Positions 32,852 through 41,899 are shown, counted from the first letter of the stretch. The stretch is DNA of 64,000 nucleotides from Streptomyces sp. ALI-76-A (GCF_030287445.1 NZ_JASVWB010000002.1:2480001-2544000); one strand, 5' to 3'. Numbers and translations are program-made. Notes: generated by a model from the letters alone, not told the origin.

Positions 32852-33284
32852 GAGGGCAACCTAACCGGCGGGCCCCCGCGGAGGCCAACCAGGAAACGTC
32901 ACGTCTCAGGTGCCGGGCGGGCCGGGCCACCGGTCGTCCCCGGGGCGAGCGAGCAGGGGTCCGGGGTCGGGGGCGGAGCCCTCGGGACGAGGACCGCGAA
33001 GCCCCGGGGCAAGGGTCGGCGATCCGCCCGGCCACGGTGCCGGTGTCCGGGCCGAGTTCGTGCGGGGGCCGCGGCAACGGACCGCCCCGTCTGGGGAATC
33101 CGGTCGCCGTGCCCCGGGGAGGCGGGGCGCCGTGCCCTGGCGGGAACCCGTCACCTCACGATACGGAAACCGGTCACCGCAAACGGCTGCCGAGGGTTCA
33201 CCCGCTCCACTACTGTTTCACCGTTCACCCACTTCCCCATCTTGGCCGCAGCCGGCGCCCCGGGCGCCGCCGGAGGAACCGCGC
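32852..33284. other. Intergenic region upstream of the AbfB-domain gene
   Basis: About 430 bp separating divergently transcribed dapD and the AbfB gene. The plus frame is open through most of it, but composition is low-complexity GC and no ribosome-binding site supports an earlier start. GGAGG at about 33272 precedes ATG 33285. Nothing else recognised. Confidence 0.45.
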
Positions 33285-34133
33285 ATGCCACGAAGCAAGT
33301 CCCGGCCCCCGAAGAACCAGCCATGGGAGAGCGGCTGGTCGCCGGACACCTCCCGGGTGCCGGGAACGCGACGCCTGTGGCTGGCCGGCGCGCTGGCGAT
33401 AGCCACGGTCGCCGCCTGCGTGACGGCGATCGTCGTCACCGAGCAGCGGGCCGACGACCCGTCAGCCGCCCCCGGCCGGGCGACCGCCGCGGACCCGAGC
33501 GGCCCCGGCCTGATCTCCTACGGCACGCCCTCCCCGACGGACACCACGCCGCCCGGCGGCAAGAGCGCCTCCCCGTCCGCCCGGACGACCACGAGCGTCT
33601 CCGAGCCGCAGGGATCGGCCTCCGAGCCGCAGGGCCCTGCCTCCGCGTCCCCGCCCGCCGGCCCGCCGAAGTCCCCCACCTCGCAGCCCGGTTCGTCCGC
33701 CCCGAAGCCGACGACGGCCTGGCGCTCGGTCCGCTCGGCGAACTACCCCGAGCGCTACTGGCATGTCAGCGGCGGCGTGGTGCGGCTCGACGCGGTCCGC
33801 GGCCCGGAATCCCGCGAGGACTCCACGTTCAGGCTGGTCGAGGGCCTGGCCGACAGCTCCTGCCAGTCCTTCGCCACCGCCGACGGCAGATACCTCCGCC
33901 ACCGCGACTTCGTCCTGCGCGCCGACCGCGACGACGGCTCCTCCCTCTTCGAGAAGGACGCCACGTTCTGCCCCCGCACCTCACCGGTGTCCGGCGCGAT
34001 CATGCTGGAGTCGGTCAACTTCCCGGGCCGCTTCCTGCGCCACAAGGACTTCACGCTCCGTCTGGAGCCGTACCAGCGAGGCGGCCTGTACCAGGCGGAC
34101 TCGGCGTTCCGGCTGGTGAGCGGGCTGGCCTGA
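33285..34133 (+). CDS. Membrane-anchored AbfB (CBM42-like) domain protein
   Basis: A 282-aa protein: a basic cytosolic N-terminus, one membrane helix (LWLAGALAIATVAACVTAIVV, residues about 29-49), a Pro/Ser/Thr-rich linker (about 55-145, with SEPQGSASEPQGPASAS repeats), and a C-terminal AbfB beta-trefoil-like domain (about 147-282) with repeated SANYPERYWHV, DGRYLRHRDFVLR and NFPGRFLRHKDFTLRLE. AbfB domains bind arabinofuranose side chains of plant polysaccharides. No catalytic domain is attached, so it may hold arabinan or arabinogalactan at the cell surface. GGAGG lies 9 bp before the ATG. Confidence 0.78.
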   Translation: MPRSKSRPPKNQPWESGWSPDTSRVPGTRRLWLAGALAIATVAACVTAIVVTEQRADDPSAAPGRATAADPSGPGLISYGTPSPTDTTPPGGKSASPSARTTTSVSEPQGSASEPQGPASASPPAGPPKSPTSQPGSSAPKPTTAWRSVRSANYPERYWHVSGGVVRLDAVRGPESREDSTFRLVEGLADSSCQSFATADGRYLRHRDFVLRADRDDGSSLFEKDATFCPRTSPVSGAIMLESVNFPGRFLRHKDFTLRLEPYQRGGLYQADSAFRLVSGLA

Positions 34134-34145
34134 GCCCGCACACAC

Positions 34146-34178
34146 CAGTGGCCCCCGGCGCGAAGCCGAGGGCCACTG
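34146..34178. terminator. Bidirectional terminator-like hairpin between AbfB gene and sufT
   Basis: CAGTGGCCC and GGGCCACTG form a 9-bp stem, with an inner CGGC/GCCG pairing. It lies between two convergent genes. Confidence 0.7.
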
Positions 34179-34232
34179 CTCGTTCCGTGCGTCATCCCGT
34201 GCGTCCCGTGCGGAGGGACGCGCGGACGGACG

Positions 34233-34565
34233 TCAGACGTTGAACCCGAGCGCCCGGAGCTGCTCCCGGCCGTCGTCCGTGATCTTGTCGGGGCCCCACG
34301 GCGGCATCCAGACCCAGTTGATGCGCAGCTCGTTGACGAGGCCGTCCGTGGCGGACTTGGCCTGGTCCTCGATGACGTCCGTCAGCGGGCAGGCCGCCGA
34401 GGTCAGGGTCATGTCGATCGTCGCGATGTTCGCGTCGTCGATGTGGATGCCGTAGATCAGCCCCAGGTTGACGACGTCGATGCCCAGTTCGGGGTCGACG
34501 ACGTCGTACAGCGCCTCTCGGACTTCCTCTTCCGAGGCCGGCTTCATCTCAACGGTCTCGCTCAT
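34233..34565 (-). CDS. sufT: Fe-S cluster assembly factor, MIP18/DUF59 family (SufT-like)
   Basis: A 110-aa protein of the MIP18/PaaD-like family: EVREALYDVVDPELGIDVVNLGLIYGI, then TIDMTLTSAACPLTDVIEDQ with the conserved cysteine, and LRINWVWMPPWGPDKITDDGREQL. SufT assists maturation of Fe-S proteins. Start at 34565 overlaps the SufU stop (ATGA); GGAAG precedes it. It is the last gene of the suf operon. Confidence 0.88.
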   Translation of the reverse strand: MSETVEMKPASEEEVREALYDVVDPELGIDVVNLGLIYGIHIDDANIATIDMTLTSAACPLTDVIEDQAKSATDGLVNELRINWVWMPPWGPDKITDDGREQLRALGFNV

Positions 34566-35029
34566 GCGGTCTTCCTTTCGGCGTCGGCTCCGCCCAGGGC
34601 CTGGGCCGTCGCGTCCTTCCACGCCATCCAGCTCAGGAGAGCGCACTTCACCCGCGCCGGGTACTTGGAGACACCGGCGAACGCGACCGCGTCCTCCAGC
34701 ACCTCCTCCATCGCGTCGTCGGGCTCGATCCGGCCCTTGGACTGCATCAGCTCCAGGAAGGTCTCCTGGATCCTCCGCGCGTCCGCCAGGTCCTTGCCGA
34801 CCAGCAGGTCGTTCAGCACGGAGGCGGAGGCCTGGCTGATCGAACAGCCCTGGCCCTCGTACGAGACGTCGCTGATCGTCGTGCCGTCGTACTTCACCCG
34901 CAACGTGATCTCGTCACCGCACGTCGGGTTGACGTGGTGCACCTCGGCGTCGCCGTCCCTCAGACCACGCCCGTGCGGGTGCTTGTAGTGGTCCAGGATG
35001 ACTTCCTGGTACATCGAATCCAGCTTCAC
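34562..35029 (-). CDS. sufU: SufU, sulfur-transfer/zinc scaffold-type protein
   Basis: A 155-aa IscU-like fold protein. The conserved ligands are Cys37 and Asp39 (NPTCGDEI), Cys62 (GQGCSISQAS) and Cys129 (VKCALLSW). In Gram-positive bacteria SufU binds zinc and accepts persulfide sulfur from SufS. GTG 35029 follows the sufS stop by 16 bp and gives the usual length (MKLDSMYQEVILDHYKHPHG). It overlaps sufT. Confidence 0.92.
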   Translation of the reverse strand: MKLDSMYQEVILDHYKHPHGRGLRDGDAEVHHVNPTCGDEITLRVKYDGTTISDVSYEGQGCSISQASASVLNDLLVGKDLADARRIQETFLELMQSKGRIEPDDAMEEVLEDAVAFAGVSKYPARVKCALLSWMAWKDATAQALGGADAERKTA

Positions 35030-35045
35030 GGTTTCAGCACGCCCC

Positions 35046-36302
35046 TCAGCCGAAGAAGTTCCGTACGTGCTCCAGCCCGTCGACCAGCGCGTCGATCTCG
35101 GTCGGCGTGGAGTACAGATAGAACGACGCTCGCGTGGTCGCAGGAATTCCGTACCGCAGGCAGACCGGCCGCGCGCAGTGGTGTCCGACCCGGACCGCGA
35201 TGCCCTCCTCGTCGAGGACCTGGCCCACGTCGTGCGGGTGGATGTCACCGAGCGTGAACGAGATCGCCGCGCCCCGGTCCTCGGCCGTGGCCGGGCCGAT
35301 GATCCTCAGGTCCGGGACCTCACCGAGCTTCTTCACCGCGTACTCGGTGAGCGCGTGCTCATGGGCGAGGATCTTGTCCATGCCGATCGCCGACAGGTAG
35401 TCGATCGCCGCGCCCAGACCCACCGCCTGCGCGATCGGCGGGGTGCCCGCCTCGAACTTGTGGGGCGCCGGGGCGTACGTCGACGAGTGCATCGACACCG
35501 TCTCGATCATCTCGCCGCCGCCCAGGAACGGGGGCAGGTCCTCCAGCAGCTCCTGGCGGCCCCAGAGGACGCCGATGCCGGTCGGGCCGCACATCTTGTG
35601 GCCGGTGAAGGCCACGAAGTCGGCCTGGAGGGCCTGTACGTCCATCGGCATGTGCGGCGCGGCCTGCGAGGCGTCGATGCAGACCAGCGCGCCGACCTCC
35701 TGCGCGCGGCGCACTATCGCCTCGACGGGGTTCACCGTGCCGAGGATGTTGGACACCAGCACGAAGGAGACGATCTTCGTCTTCTCGGTGATGATCTCGT
35801 CGATGTTGGAGAGGTCGAGGCGGCCGTCGTCGGTCAGCCCGAACCACTTCAGCTTCGCGCCCGTGCGCTGCGCCAGCAGCTGCCACGGCACGATGTTGGA
35901 GTGGTGCTCCATCTCCGTGATCACGATCTCGGTCTCGTGGTCCACGCGGTAGGGCTCGTCGGCCCAGCCCAGCATGTTCGCCACGAGGTTGAGCGACTCG
36001 GAGGCGTTCTTGGTGAAGATCACCTCGTCGCGGCTCGGCGCGTTGATGAAGGCGGCGACCTTGTCGCGCGCGCCCTCGTACAGCGCCGTGGCCTCCTCGG
36101 CGAGCACATGCACACCGCGGTGGACGTTGGCGTTGTAGCGCTCGTAGTACTCACTCAGGGCGTCCAGCACCTGGCGCGGCTTCTGCGAGGTCGCCGCGTT
36201 GTCCAGGTACACGAGCTTCCGGCCGTCGTGGACCTGACGGTCCAGGATGGGGAAGTCCTTGCGGAGCGCCTCGGTGTCGAGGAGGCCCGGCAGCTGTGTC
36301 AC
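35046..36302 (-). CDS. sufS: SufS cysteine desulfurase
   Basis: A 418-aa type II cysteine desulfurase (PLP enzyme) releasing sulfur from cysteine as an enzyme persulfide. The PLP lysine is Lys236 in FTGHKMCGPTG, and the nucleophilic Cys376 is in RVGHHCARPVC. The N-terminus VYLDNAATSQKP is characteristic. The ATG overlaps the sufC stop by ATGA. It works with SufU and the SufBCD scaffold. Confidence 0.95.
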   Translation of the reverse strand: MTQLPGLLDTEALRKDFPILDRQVHDGRKLVYLDNAATSQKPRQVLDALSEYYERYNANVHRGVHVLAEEATALYEGARDKVAAFINAPSRDEVIFTKNASESLNLVANMLGWADEPYRVDHETEIVITEMEHHSNIVPWQLLAQRTGAKLKWFGLTDDGRLDLSNIDEIITEKTKIVSFVLVSNILGTVNPVEAIVRRAQEVGALVCIDASQAAPHMPMDVQALQADFVAFTGHKMCGPTGIGVLWGRQELLEDLPPFLGGGEMIETVSMHSSTYAPAPHKFEAGTPPIAQAVGLGAAIDYLSAIGMDKILAHEHALTEYAVKKLGEVPDLRIIGPATAEDRGAAISFTLGDIHPHDVGQVLDEEGIAVRVGHHCARPVCLRYGIPATTRASFYLYSTPTEIDALVDGLEHVRNFFG

Positions 36303-37084
36303 GCGGATACGCCACCCTTCGTGTCGACTGCGTCGTGCTTCGCGTAGGCCTCGTAGCCCTCGTTCTCCAGCTTGTCGGCGAGTTCGGCGCCGCCGGACTC
36401 GACGATCCGGCCCGCGGAGAAGACGTGGACGTAGTCGGGCTTGATGTAGCGCAGGATGCGCGTGTAGTGCGTGATGAGCATGGTGCCCACCTCGCCGCTC
36501 TCGCGGACCCGGTTGACGCCCTCGGAGACGACGCGCAGGGCATCGACGTCCAGGCCGGAGTCCGTCTCGTCGAGGATCGCTACCTTCGGCTTGAGCAGCT
36601 CCAGCTGAAGGATCTCGTGGCGCTTCTTCTCACCGCCGGAGAAGCCCTCGTTGACGTTGCGCTCGGCGAAGGCCGGGTCCATGTTGAGGCGCTGCATGGC
36701 CTCCTTGACCTCCTTCACCCAGGTGCGCAGCTTGGGGGCCTCGCCGCGGATGGCGGTGGCGGAGGTGCGCAGGAAGTTGGAGACCGAGACGCCGGGGACC
36801 TCGACCGGGTACTGCATCGCGAGGAACAGGCCGGCGCGGGCGCGCTCGTCGACCTCCATCGCCAGGACGTCCTCGCCGTCGAGGGTGACGGTGCCGCCGG
36901 TGATGGTGTACTTCGGGTGACCCGCGAGCGAGTAGGCGAGCGTCGACTTGCCGGAGCCGTTGGGGCCCATGATGGCGTGCGTCTCGCCCTGCTTCACGGT
37001 GAGGTCGACACCCTTGAGGATTTCCTTCGTACCGTTCTCGACCTCGACGGTGACGTGCAGGTCTCGGATTTCAAGCGTTGCCAT
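36299..37084 (-). CDS. sufC: SufC ATPase of the SufBCD Fe-S scaffold complex
   Basis: A 261-aa ABC-type ATPase: Walker A GPNGSGKST (40-48), signature FSGGEKKRHEI, Walker B VAILDETDSGLD. SufC binds SufB and SufD and drives Fe-S cluster assembly. ATG 37084 gives MATLEIRDLHVTVE, the standard N-terminus; the longer frame upstream has no ribosome-binding site. Confidence 0.95.
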   Translation of the reverse strand: MATLEIRDLHVTVEVENGTKEILKGVDLTVKQGETHAIMGPNGSGKSTLAYSLAGHPKYTITGGTVTLDGEDVLAMEVDERARAGLFLAMQYPVEVPGVSVSNFLRTSATAIRGEAPKLRTWVKEVKEAMQRLNMDPAFAERNVNEGFSGGEKKRHEILQLELLKPKVAILDETDSGLDVDALRVVSEGVNRVRESGEVGTMLITHYTRILRYIKPDYVHVFSAGRIVESGGAELADKLENEGYEAYAKHDAVDTKGGVSA

Positions 37085-37089
37085 GTGCC

Positions 37090-37410
37090 TCAGGACTCCT
37101 GGGAGAGGGAGACGAGCACATCGTCCCCTTCGATCTTTACGGGGTAAACGGGGACGGGGCGCGTCGCGGGAAGGCCGGACGGTTTGCCGGTGCGGAGGTC
37201 GAAGCTGGAGCCGTGCAGCCAGCACTCGATCTGGCAGTCCTCCACCTCGCCCTCGGAGAGCGAGACGTTCGCGTGCGAGCAGATGTCGTGGATCGCGAAC
37301 ACCTCCCCCTCGGTACGGACGACCGAGACCGGCGTGCCGTCGAGTTCCACCCGCTTGGGGGTGTCCTCCGCCAGCTCGCCCAGCCCGCAGACGCGTACGA
37401 AAGCGGCCAT
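37090..37410 (-). CDS. Rieske-type [2Fe-2S] ferredoxin within the suf operon
   Basis: A 106-aa Rieske protein with ligands Cys44-x-His46 (CSHANVSL) and Cys63-x2-His66 (CWLHGSSF). It resembles non-haem oxygenase ferredoxin subunits. Its start overlaps the sufD stop (TGATG) and it is followed 5 bp later by sufC. It may supply electrons for cluster assembly, but its partner is not known. Confidence 0.9.
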   Translation of the reverse strand: MAAFVRVCGLGELAEDTPKRVELDGTPVSVVRTEGEVFAIHDICSHANVSLSEGEVEDCQIECWLHGSSFDLRTGKPSGLPATRPVPVYPVKIEGDDVLVSLSQES

Positions 37411-38591
37411 CAGACGGACGCCTCCAGCTCCTCGTCGATCTTCACGAGAAGGCGCTCTTCGATGTCGTCGACGCCGATCTGCTGGACCAGCTCGGCGAAG
37501 AAGCCGCGGACCACCAGACGGCGGGCCTCACCGGCCGGGATGCCGCGGGCCATCAGGTAGAAGAGCTGCTCGTCGTCGAAGCGGCCGGTGGCGGAGGCGT
37601 GACCCGCGCCGACGATCTCGCCGGTCTCGATCTCCAGGTTCGGCACGGAGTCGACCCGGGCGCCGTCGGTCAGCACCAGGTTCCGGTTCATCTCGTACGT
37701 GTCCGTGCCCTCGGCCGTGGCCTCGATGAGGACGTCGCCGATCCACACCGCGTGGGCGCCCTCGCCCTGGAGCGCGCCCTTGTAGGCCACGTTCGACTTG
37801 CAGTGCGGGGTGTTGTGGTCGACGAGGAGGCGGTGCTCCTGGTGCTGGCCGGCGTCGGTGAAGTACAGGCCGAACAGCTCGGCCTCGCCGCCGGGGCCGG
37901 CGTAGGCCACGCGCGGGTGCAGACGGACCAGGTCGCCGCCGAAGGTGACCACGAACGACTTGAAGGTGGCGTCCCGGCCGATCAGCGCGTTGTGCTGGCC
38001 GACGTGCACGGCCTTGTCGTCCCAGTCCTGGACGGAGACGACGGTCAGCTTGGCGCCGTCCCCGAGGACGTAGTCGACGTTGGCGGCGAGCACCGCGTCA
38101 CCGGTGTGGTCGATGACGACGACGGCCTCGGCGAAGGCACCCAGCTCGACGACCTGGTGGGCGTAGGTGGTCCCGCCCTGGCCGTGCACGGCGATCCGGA
38201 TCGGCTCGGTGAGGACCGTCTCCTTGGGGACGGTGATCACGCCGGCCTTCTCGAACGCCGAGTACGCCTGGGCGGCGACCCGGTCCACCGGGGTGCCCGC
38301 CCTGCCGAGGCGCGCGTCGTCACGGCCGACGGTCTCGACGACGACGCCCTCGGGGGCGTCGATCTCGACCTTCACGCCGTCGCCGGTGGCGACCGCGGTG
38401 CCGTCGTGCAGCCCGCGCAGCCGCTCCAGCGGTGTGAACCGCCACTCCTCCTCGCGGCCGTGGGGGACCGGGAAGTCCGCCACGTCGAAGGACGGGGGCG
38501 CGCTCATGCGCGTGGCGACGGTCGACTCGGCGGCCACCGCGATCTGGCCGGCAGTGGTACTGCCCACCGGGATGTTCTGAGCCTCAGCCAT
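37410..38591 (-). CDS. sufD: SufD, Fe-S cluster assembly scaffold subunit
   Basis: A 393-aa beta-helix protein. C-terminal features are VGAGHASATGRFDDEQLFYLMARGIPAGEARRLVVRGFF, shared with SufB. The N-terminal region PPSFDVADFPVPHGREEEWRFTPLERL is typical of SufD. It pairs with SufB and SufC in the SufBC2D complex. An intra-operon hairpin stands upstream, between sufB and sufD. Confidence 0.93.
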   Translation of the reverse strand: MAEAQNIPVGSTTAGQIAVAAESTVATRMSAPPSFDVADFPVPHGREEEWRFTPLERLRGLHDGTAVATGDGVKVEIDAPEGVVVETVGRDDARLGRAGTPVDRVAAQAYSAFEKAGVITVPKETVLTEPIRIAVHGQGGTTYAHQVVELGAFAEAVVVIDHTGDAVLAANVDYVLGDGAKLTVVSVQDWDDKAVHVGQHNALIGRDATFKSFVVTFGGDLVRLHPRVAYAGPGGEAELFGLYFTDAGQHQEHRLLVDHNTPHCKSNVAYKGALQGEGAHAVWIGDVLIEATAEGTDTYEMNRNLVLTDGARVDSVPNLEIETGEIVGAGHASATGRFDDEQLFYLMARGIPAGEARRLVVRGFFAELVQQIGVDDIEERLLVKIDEELEASV

Positions 38592-38630
38592 GGCTGTCGG
38601 TCTGCTCTCTTCCTACGTCAGTTGCGATCC

Positions 38631-38656
38631 TCGGCCCGCCCGGAGGGGCGGGCCGA
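38631..38656 (-). terminator. Intra-operon hairpin between sufB and sufD
   Basis: TCGGCCCGCC pairs with GGCGGGCCGA over 10 bp with a 6-nt loop in the 88-bp gap between sufB and sufD. It lacks a U-run and lies inside an otherwise tightly packed operon, so it may attenuate transcription or protect the sufRB mRNA. Confidence 0.6.
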
Positions 38657-38679
38657 AAGCTGCCGGAACGGGCGGCAGG

Positions 38680-40101
38680 TCAGCCGACCGCGCCTTCCAT
38701 CTGCAGCTCGATCAGCCGGTTGAGCTCCAGCGCGTACTCCATGGGCAGCTCCTTCGCGATCGGCTCGACGAAGCCGCGCACGATCATCGCCATCGCCTCG
38801 AACTCGGTCAGACCGCGGCTCATCAGGTAGAAGAGCTGGTCCTCGGAGACCTTGGAGACGGTCGCCTCGTGGCCCATGGACACGTCGTCCTCGCGGACGT
38901 CCACGTAGGGGTACGTGTCGGAGCGGGAGATGGTGTCGACGAGCAGCGCGTCGCACAGCACGTTGGACTTGGAGCCGTGGGCGCCCTCGCCGATCTCGAC
39001 GAGCCCCCGGTAGGAGGTACGACCGCCACCGCGCGCCACCGACTTGGAGACGATGTTGGAGGAGGTGTTCGGCGCCATGTGGACCATCTTGGAGCCGGCG
39101 TCCTGGTGCTGGCCCTCGCCCGCGAAGGCGATGGAGAGGGTCTCGCCCTTGGCGTGCTCGCCCATCAGGTAGACGGCCGGGTACTTCATCGTCACCTTGG
39201 AGCCGATGTTGCCGTCGATCCACTCCATGGTCGCGCCCTCGTACGCCACGGCGCGCTTGGTGACCAGGTTGTAGACGTTGTTCGACCAGTTCTGGATGGT
39301 CGTGTAACGGCAGCGGGCGTTCTTCTTGACGATGATCTCGACGACCGCGGAGTGCAGCGAGTCCGACTTGTAGATCGGCGCCGTGCAGCCCTCGACGTAG
39401 TGCACGTAGGCACCCTCGTCGACGATGATCAGGGTCCGCTCGAACTGGCCCATGTTCTCCGTGTTGATACGGAAGTAGGCCTGGAGCGGGATCTCGACCT
39501 GCACGCCCTTCGGCACGTAGATGAAGGAGCCGCCGGACCACACCGCGGTGTTCAGCGACGCGAACTTGTTGTCGCCGACGGGGATGACGGTCCCGAAGTA
39601 CTCCTTGAAGAGCTCCGGGTGCTCCTTCAGGGCCGTGTCGGTGTCCAGGAAGATGACGCCCTGCTCCTCCAGGTCCTCACGGATCTGGTGGTAGACGACC
39701 TCGGACTCGTACTGGGCCGCGACACCGGCGACGAGGCGCTGCTTCTCCGCCTCGGGGATGCCGAGCTTGTCGTACGTGTTCTTGATGTCCTCGGGCAGGT
39801 CCTCCCAGGACGCCGCCTGCTTCTCCGTGGAGCGCACGAAGTACTTGATGTTGTCGAAGTCGATGCCCGACAGGTCGGATCCCCAGTTGGGCATGGGCTT
39901 CTTCTCGAAGAGGCGCAGGCCCTTGAGGCGGAGCTTGGTCATCCACTCCGGCTCGCTCTTCTTCGCGGAGATGTCGCGGACGACGTCCTCGCTGATGCCG
40001 CGCTTCGCAGAGGCGCCGGCCGTGTCGGAGTCGGCCCAGCCGTATTCGTACTTACCCAGGCCCTCGAGTTCGGGGTGGGCAGTCTCCGTGGGGAGAGTCA
40101 T
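38680..40101 (-). CDS. sufB: SufB, Fe-S cluster assembly scaffold subunit
   Basis: A 473-aa protein, the main cluster scaffold. It carries the conserved segments [70 protein letters not shown] and [23 protein letters not shown]. The start overlaps the SufR stop (ATGA). Length matches actinobacterial SufB without an intein, unlike the mycobacterial gene, which is often intein-split. Confidence 0.95.
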   Translation of the reverse strand: MTLPTETAHPELEGLGKYEYGWADSDTAGASAKRGISEDVVRDISAKKSEPEWMTKLRLKGLRLFEKKPMPNWGSDLSGIDFDNIKYFVRSTEKQAASWEDLPEDIKNTYDKLGIPEAEKQRLVAGVAAQYESEVVYHQIREDLEEQGVIFLDTDTALKEHPELFKEYFGTVIPVGDNKFASLNTAVWSGGSFIYVPKGVQVEIPLQAYFRINTENMGQFERTLIIVDEGAYVHYVEGCTAPIYKSDSLHSAVVEIIVKKNARCRYTTIQNWSNNVYNLVTKRAVAYEGATMEWIDGNIGSKVTMKYPAVYLMGEHAKGETLSIAFAGEGQHQDAGSKMVHMAPNTSSNIVSKSVARGGGRTSYRGLVEIGEGAHGSKSNVLCDALLVDTISRSDTYPYVDVREDDVSMGHEATVSKVSEDQLFYLMSRGLTEFEAMAMIVRGFVEPIAKELPMEYALELNRLIELQMEGAVG

Positions 40102-40850
40102 GCGGGGTTCCTCCCGGCCGTGCTTGCAGATGCGATATCAGTGGTGTGGGAAATCCTGGGGATGAACGTCGTGCAGACACCGTCGCCGTGCGCGATGGTC
40201 GCCAGTCGCTGGACGTGCGTCCCGAGCAGCTCGGCGAAGAACTCCGTCTCCGCCTCGCACAACTGGGGGAACTTCTCCGCGACATGGGCGACCGGGCAGT
40301 GGTGCTGGCAGAGCTGCTCACCCTGCTGGGGCAGGGGCGCGCTGCGCGCCGTAGCAGCGTACCCCTCCGCGCTCAGGGCCTTGGCGAGGGCTTCGGCTCG
40401 CCGCTCCGGGGCGGCGGCCTCCACCGCCTTGCGGTAGGCGCCCGCCTGGGCGGCGATCCTGGCCCGGGCGAAGGCGGCGACCGCCTCCTGCCCGCCCTCG
40501 CGCTCGGCGATCCAGCTCAGCGCGTCCGTGGCCAGCTTGTCGTAGGACTGGTCGAAGGCGTCACGGCCGCAGTCGGTGAGCGCGAAGACCTTGGCGGGAC
40601 GCCCGCGGGTCCGCGCGCCGTAGACCCGCTGCTCGCGTGCCTCCACGACGTCGTCGGCGGCCAGTGCGTCGAGATGGCGGCGGACGGCGGCCTGGGTGAG
40701 GCCGAGGCGTCCGGCGAGCTCGGCGACGGTCGACGGCCCGTGGTCCAGGATGGACCGCGCGACCCGGTTGCGCGTCGAGCGCTCACCGGTCGCGAGTTCC
40801 TCCTGAGGGGCCCCCGCGGGGGTCTCCCGAGCCTCTCCGACGTTTTTCAC
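40098..40850 (-). CDS. sufR: SufR, Fe-S-sensing repressor of the suf operon
   Basis: A 250-aa protein from GTG 40850. A winged helix (residues 30-90, [33 protein letters not shown]) is followed by a C-terminal Fe-S site with Cys181, Cys185 (CQHHC), Cys198 and Cys226. The Cys185-198-226 spacing (13 and 28) equals that of ligands I recall in mycobacterial and cyanobacterial SufR. Holo-SufR represses the operon. It is first in the operon, coupled to sufB by ATGA. The start codon lies in the candidate SufR operator. No clear ribosome-binding site precedes it, so the start is somewhat uncertain. Confidence 0.9.
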   Translation of the reverse strand: MKNVGEARETPAGAPQEELATGERSTRNRVARSILDHGPSTVAELAGRLGLTQAAVRRHLDALAADDVVEAREQRVYGARTRGRPAKVFALTDCGRDAFDQSYDKLATDALSWIAEREGGQEAVAAFARARIAAQAGAYRKAVEAAAPERRAEALAKALSAEGYAATARSAPLPQQGEQLCQHHCPVAHVAEKFPQLCEAETEFFAELLGTHVQRLATIAHGDGVCTTFIPRISHTTDIASASTAGRNPA

Positions 40851-40863
40851 AACGCCATTGTTG
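40850..40863. promoter_or_regulatory. Candidate SufR operator, CAAC-N6-GTTG
   Basis: CAAC-GCCATT-GTTG, a perfect 4-bp dyad with a 6-nt spacer that overlaps the sufR GTG start. The pattern equals the CAAC-N6-GTTG motif reported for cyanobacterial SufR. Confidence 0.65.
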
Positions 40864-40922
40864 CGTAATTCCTCTGGGGCAGGCAAGCGGCGTCCACGCG
40901 GCCGGACGGTGCCCTGCGTCAC

Positions 40923-40936
40923 TTAGGTATACCTAA
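40923..40936. promoter_or_regulatory. Candidate iron box (DtxR/DmdR-type) upstream of sufR
   Basis: TTAGGTATACCTAA is a perfect 14-bp palindrome with the TTAGGT/ACCTAA arms of DtxR/IdeR/DmdR iron boxes, about 73 bp upstream of the sufR start. It is flanked by GTCAC and GTGAC, which extends the dyad with one extra base. Confidence 0.65.
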
Positions 40937-41011
40937 CGTGACCTGCGGGAACGATCTCTGATCGATCAAACGGGTGGCGTCCCGGGGCCGGTTCCGGGAC
41001 ACTCGCGAACC

Positions 41012-41809
41012 ATGGCCACACCCCCTGCGACCGGCCCTCTTGTCACCCGGCACTCCCTCGCCGCCCAGCTGCGCGAGGCGGGTGTGCGGCCCGGCGAGAT
41101 CCTCCTCGTCCATTCCTCCCTCAGCTCACTCGGCTGGGTGTGCGGAGGAGCCGTGGCGGTCGTCCAGGGACTGCTCGACGCGCTCGGACCGGAGGGCACC
41201 CTGGTGGTCCCGACCCAGTCCGGCGACCTCTCGGACCCGGCGGTGTGGGCCAACCCGCCGGTGCCCGAGGAGTGGTGGGACACGATCCGGGCCACGATGC
41301 CCGCCTACGACCCTCTCGTCACGCCGTCCCGTGGGGTGGGCGTGGTCCCGGAGACCGTGCGGACCTGGCCGGGCGCCCGGCGCAGCGCGCACCCGCAGAC
41401 GTCGTTCGCGGCGGTCGGCCCGCGCGCCGCGGAGATCGTCGAGGGGCACGCGCCCGACTGCCGGCTGGGCGAGCGCAGCCCGCTGGCCCGTCTGGAGGCG
41501 CTCGGCGCCCGGGTCCTGCTGCTGGGCGCCGGCTACGACACCTGCACCAGCTTCCACCTGGCCGAGTACCGCATACCGTCACCGCGCGTGAAGGTCGGCC
41601 GGCCGGGCCCCACGGGCTGGCAGGTGGTCACCGAGGTGTCGATCAGCTCGGACCGCTTCGACGAACTCGGGTACGACTTCGAGCGGGACCATCCCGTCGT
41701 ACGCGGGACGGTGGGCGCGGCCGGCGTCCGGCTGTTCCCCGTGGCGGACGCGGTGGCGTACGCGAGGCGGTGGCTGGCGGTGCATCGGTCCCGCGAGGAG
41801 GAGCTCTGA
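41012..41809 (+). CDS. AAC(3)-family aminoglycoside N-acetyltransferase-like protein
   Basis: A 265-aa protein of the AAC(3) family: [42 protein letters not shown], then a C-terminal [13 protein letters not shown] and the characteristic [11 protein letters not shown]. The family uses acetyl-CoA and a catalytic His; many genomic members do not act on aminoglycosides. It diverges from the suf operon. No resistance island or mobility gene is nearby, so it is probably an intrinsic enzyme of unknown substrate. Confidence 0.8.
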   Translation: MATPPATGPLVTRHSLAAQLREAGVRPGEILLVHSSLSSLGWVCGGAVAVVQGLLDALGPEGTLVVPTQSGDLSDPAVWANPPVPEEWWDTIRATMPAYDPLVTPSRGVGVVPETVRTWPGARRSAHPQTSFAAVGPRAAEIVEGHAPDCRLGERSPLARLEALGARVLLLGAGYDTCTSFHLAEYRIPSPRVKVGRPGPTGWQVVTEVSISSDRFDELGYDFERDHPVVRGTVGAAGVRLFPVADAVAYARRWLAVHRSREEEL

Positions 41810-41899
41810 GGCCCGCCCCGCCCGGCGGCGGCCGGCCGGGAGTGGCGATCCCGCACCCGCCCGCCTGTGCCGCCGTCCGCGAACCTAGACTCTGGACCC

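Noticed and set aside
32910..33284. Upstream extension of the AbfB-domain protein by about 125 codons
   Set aside because: The segment is Pro/Gly/Arg-rich noise without ribosome-binding site, while ATG 33285 has GGAGG and begins a sensible membrane-anchor N-terminus.
41012..41809. Acquired aminoglycoside resistance gene
   Set aside because: No mobility genes, composition change or resistance neighbours; AAC(3)-family members are common intrinsic genes in Streptomyces.
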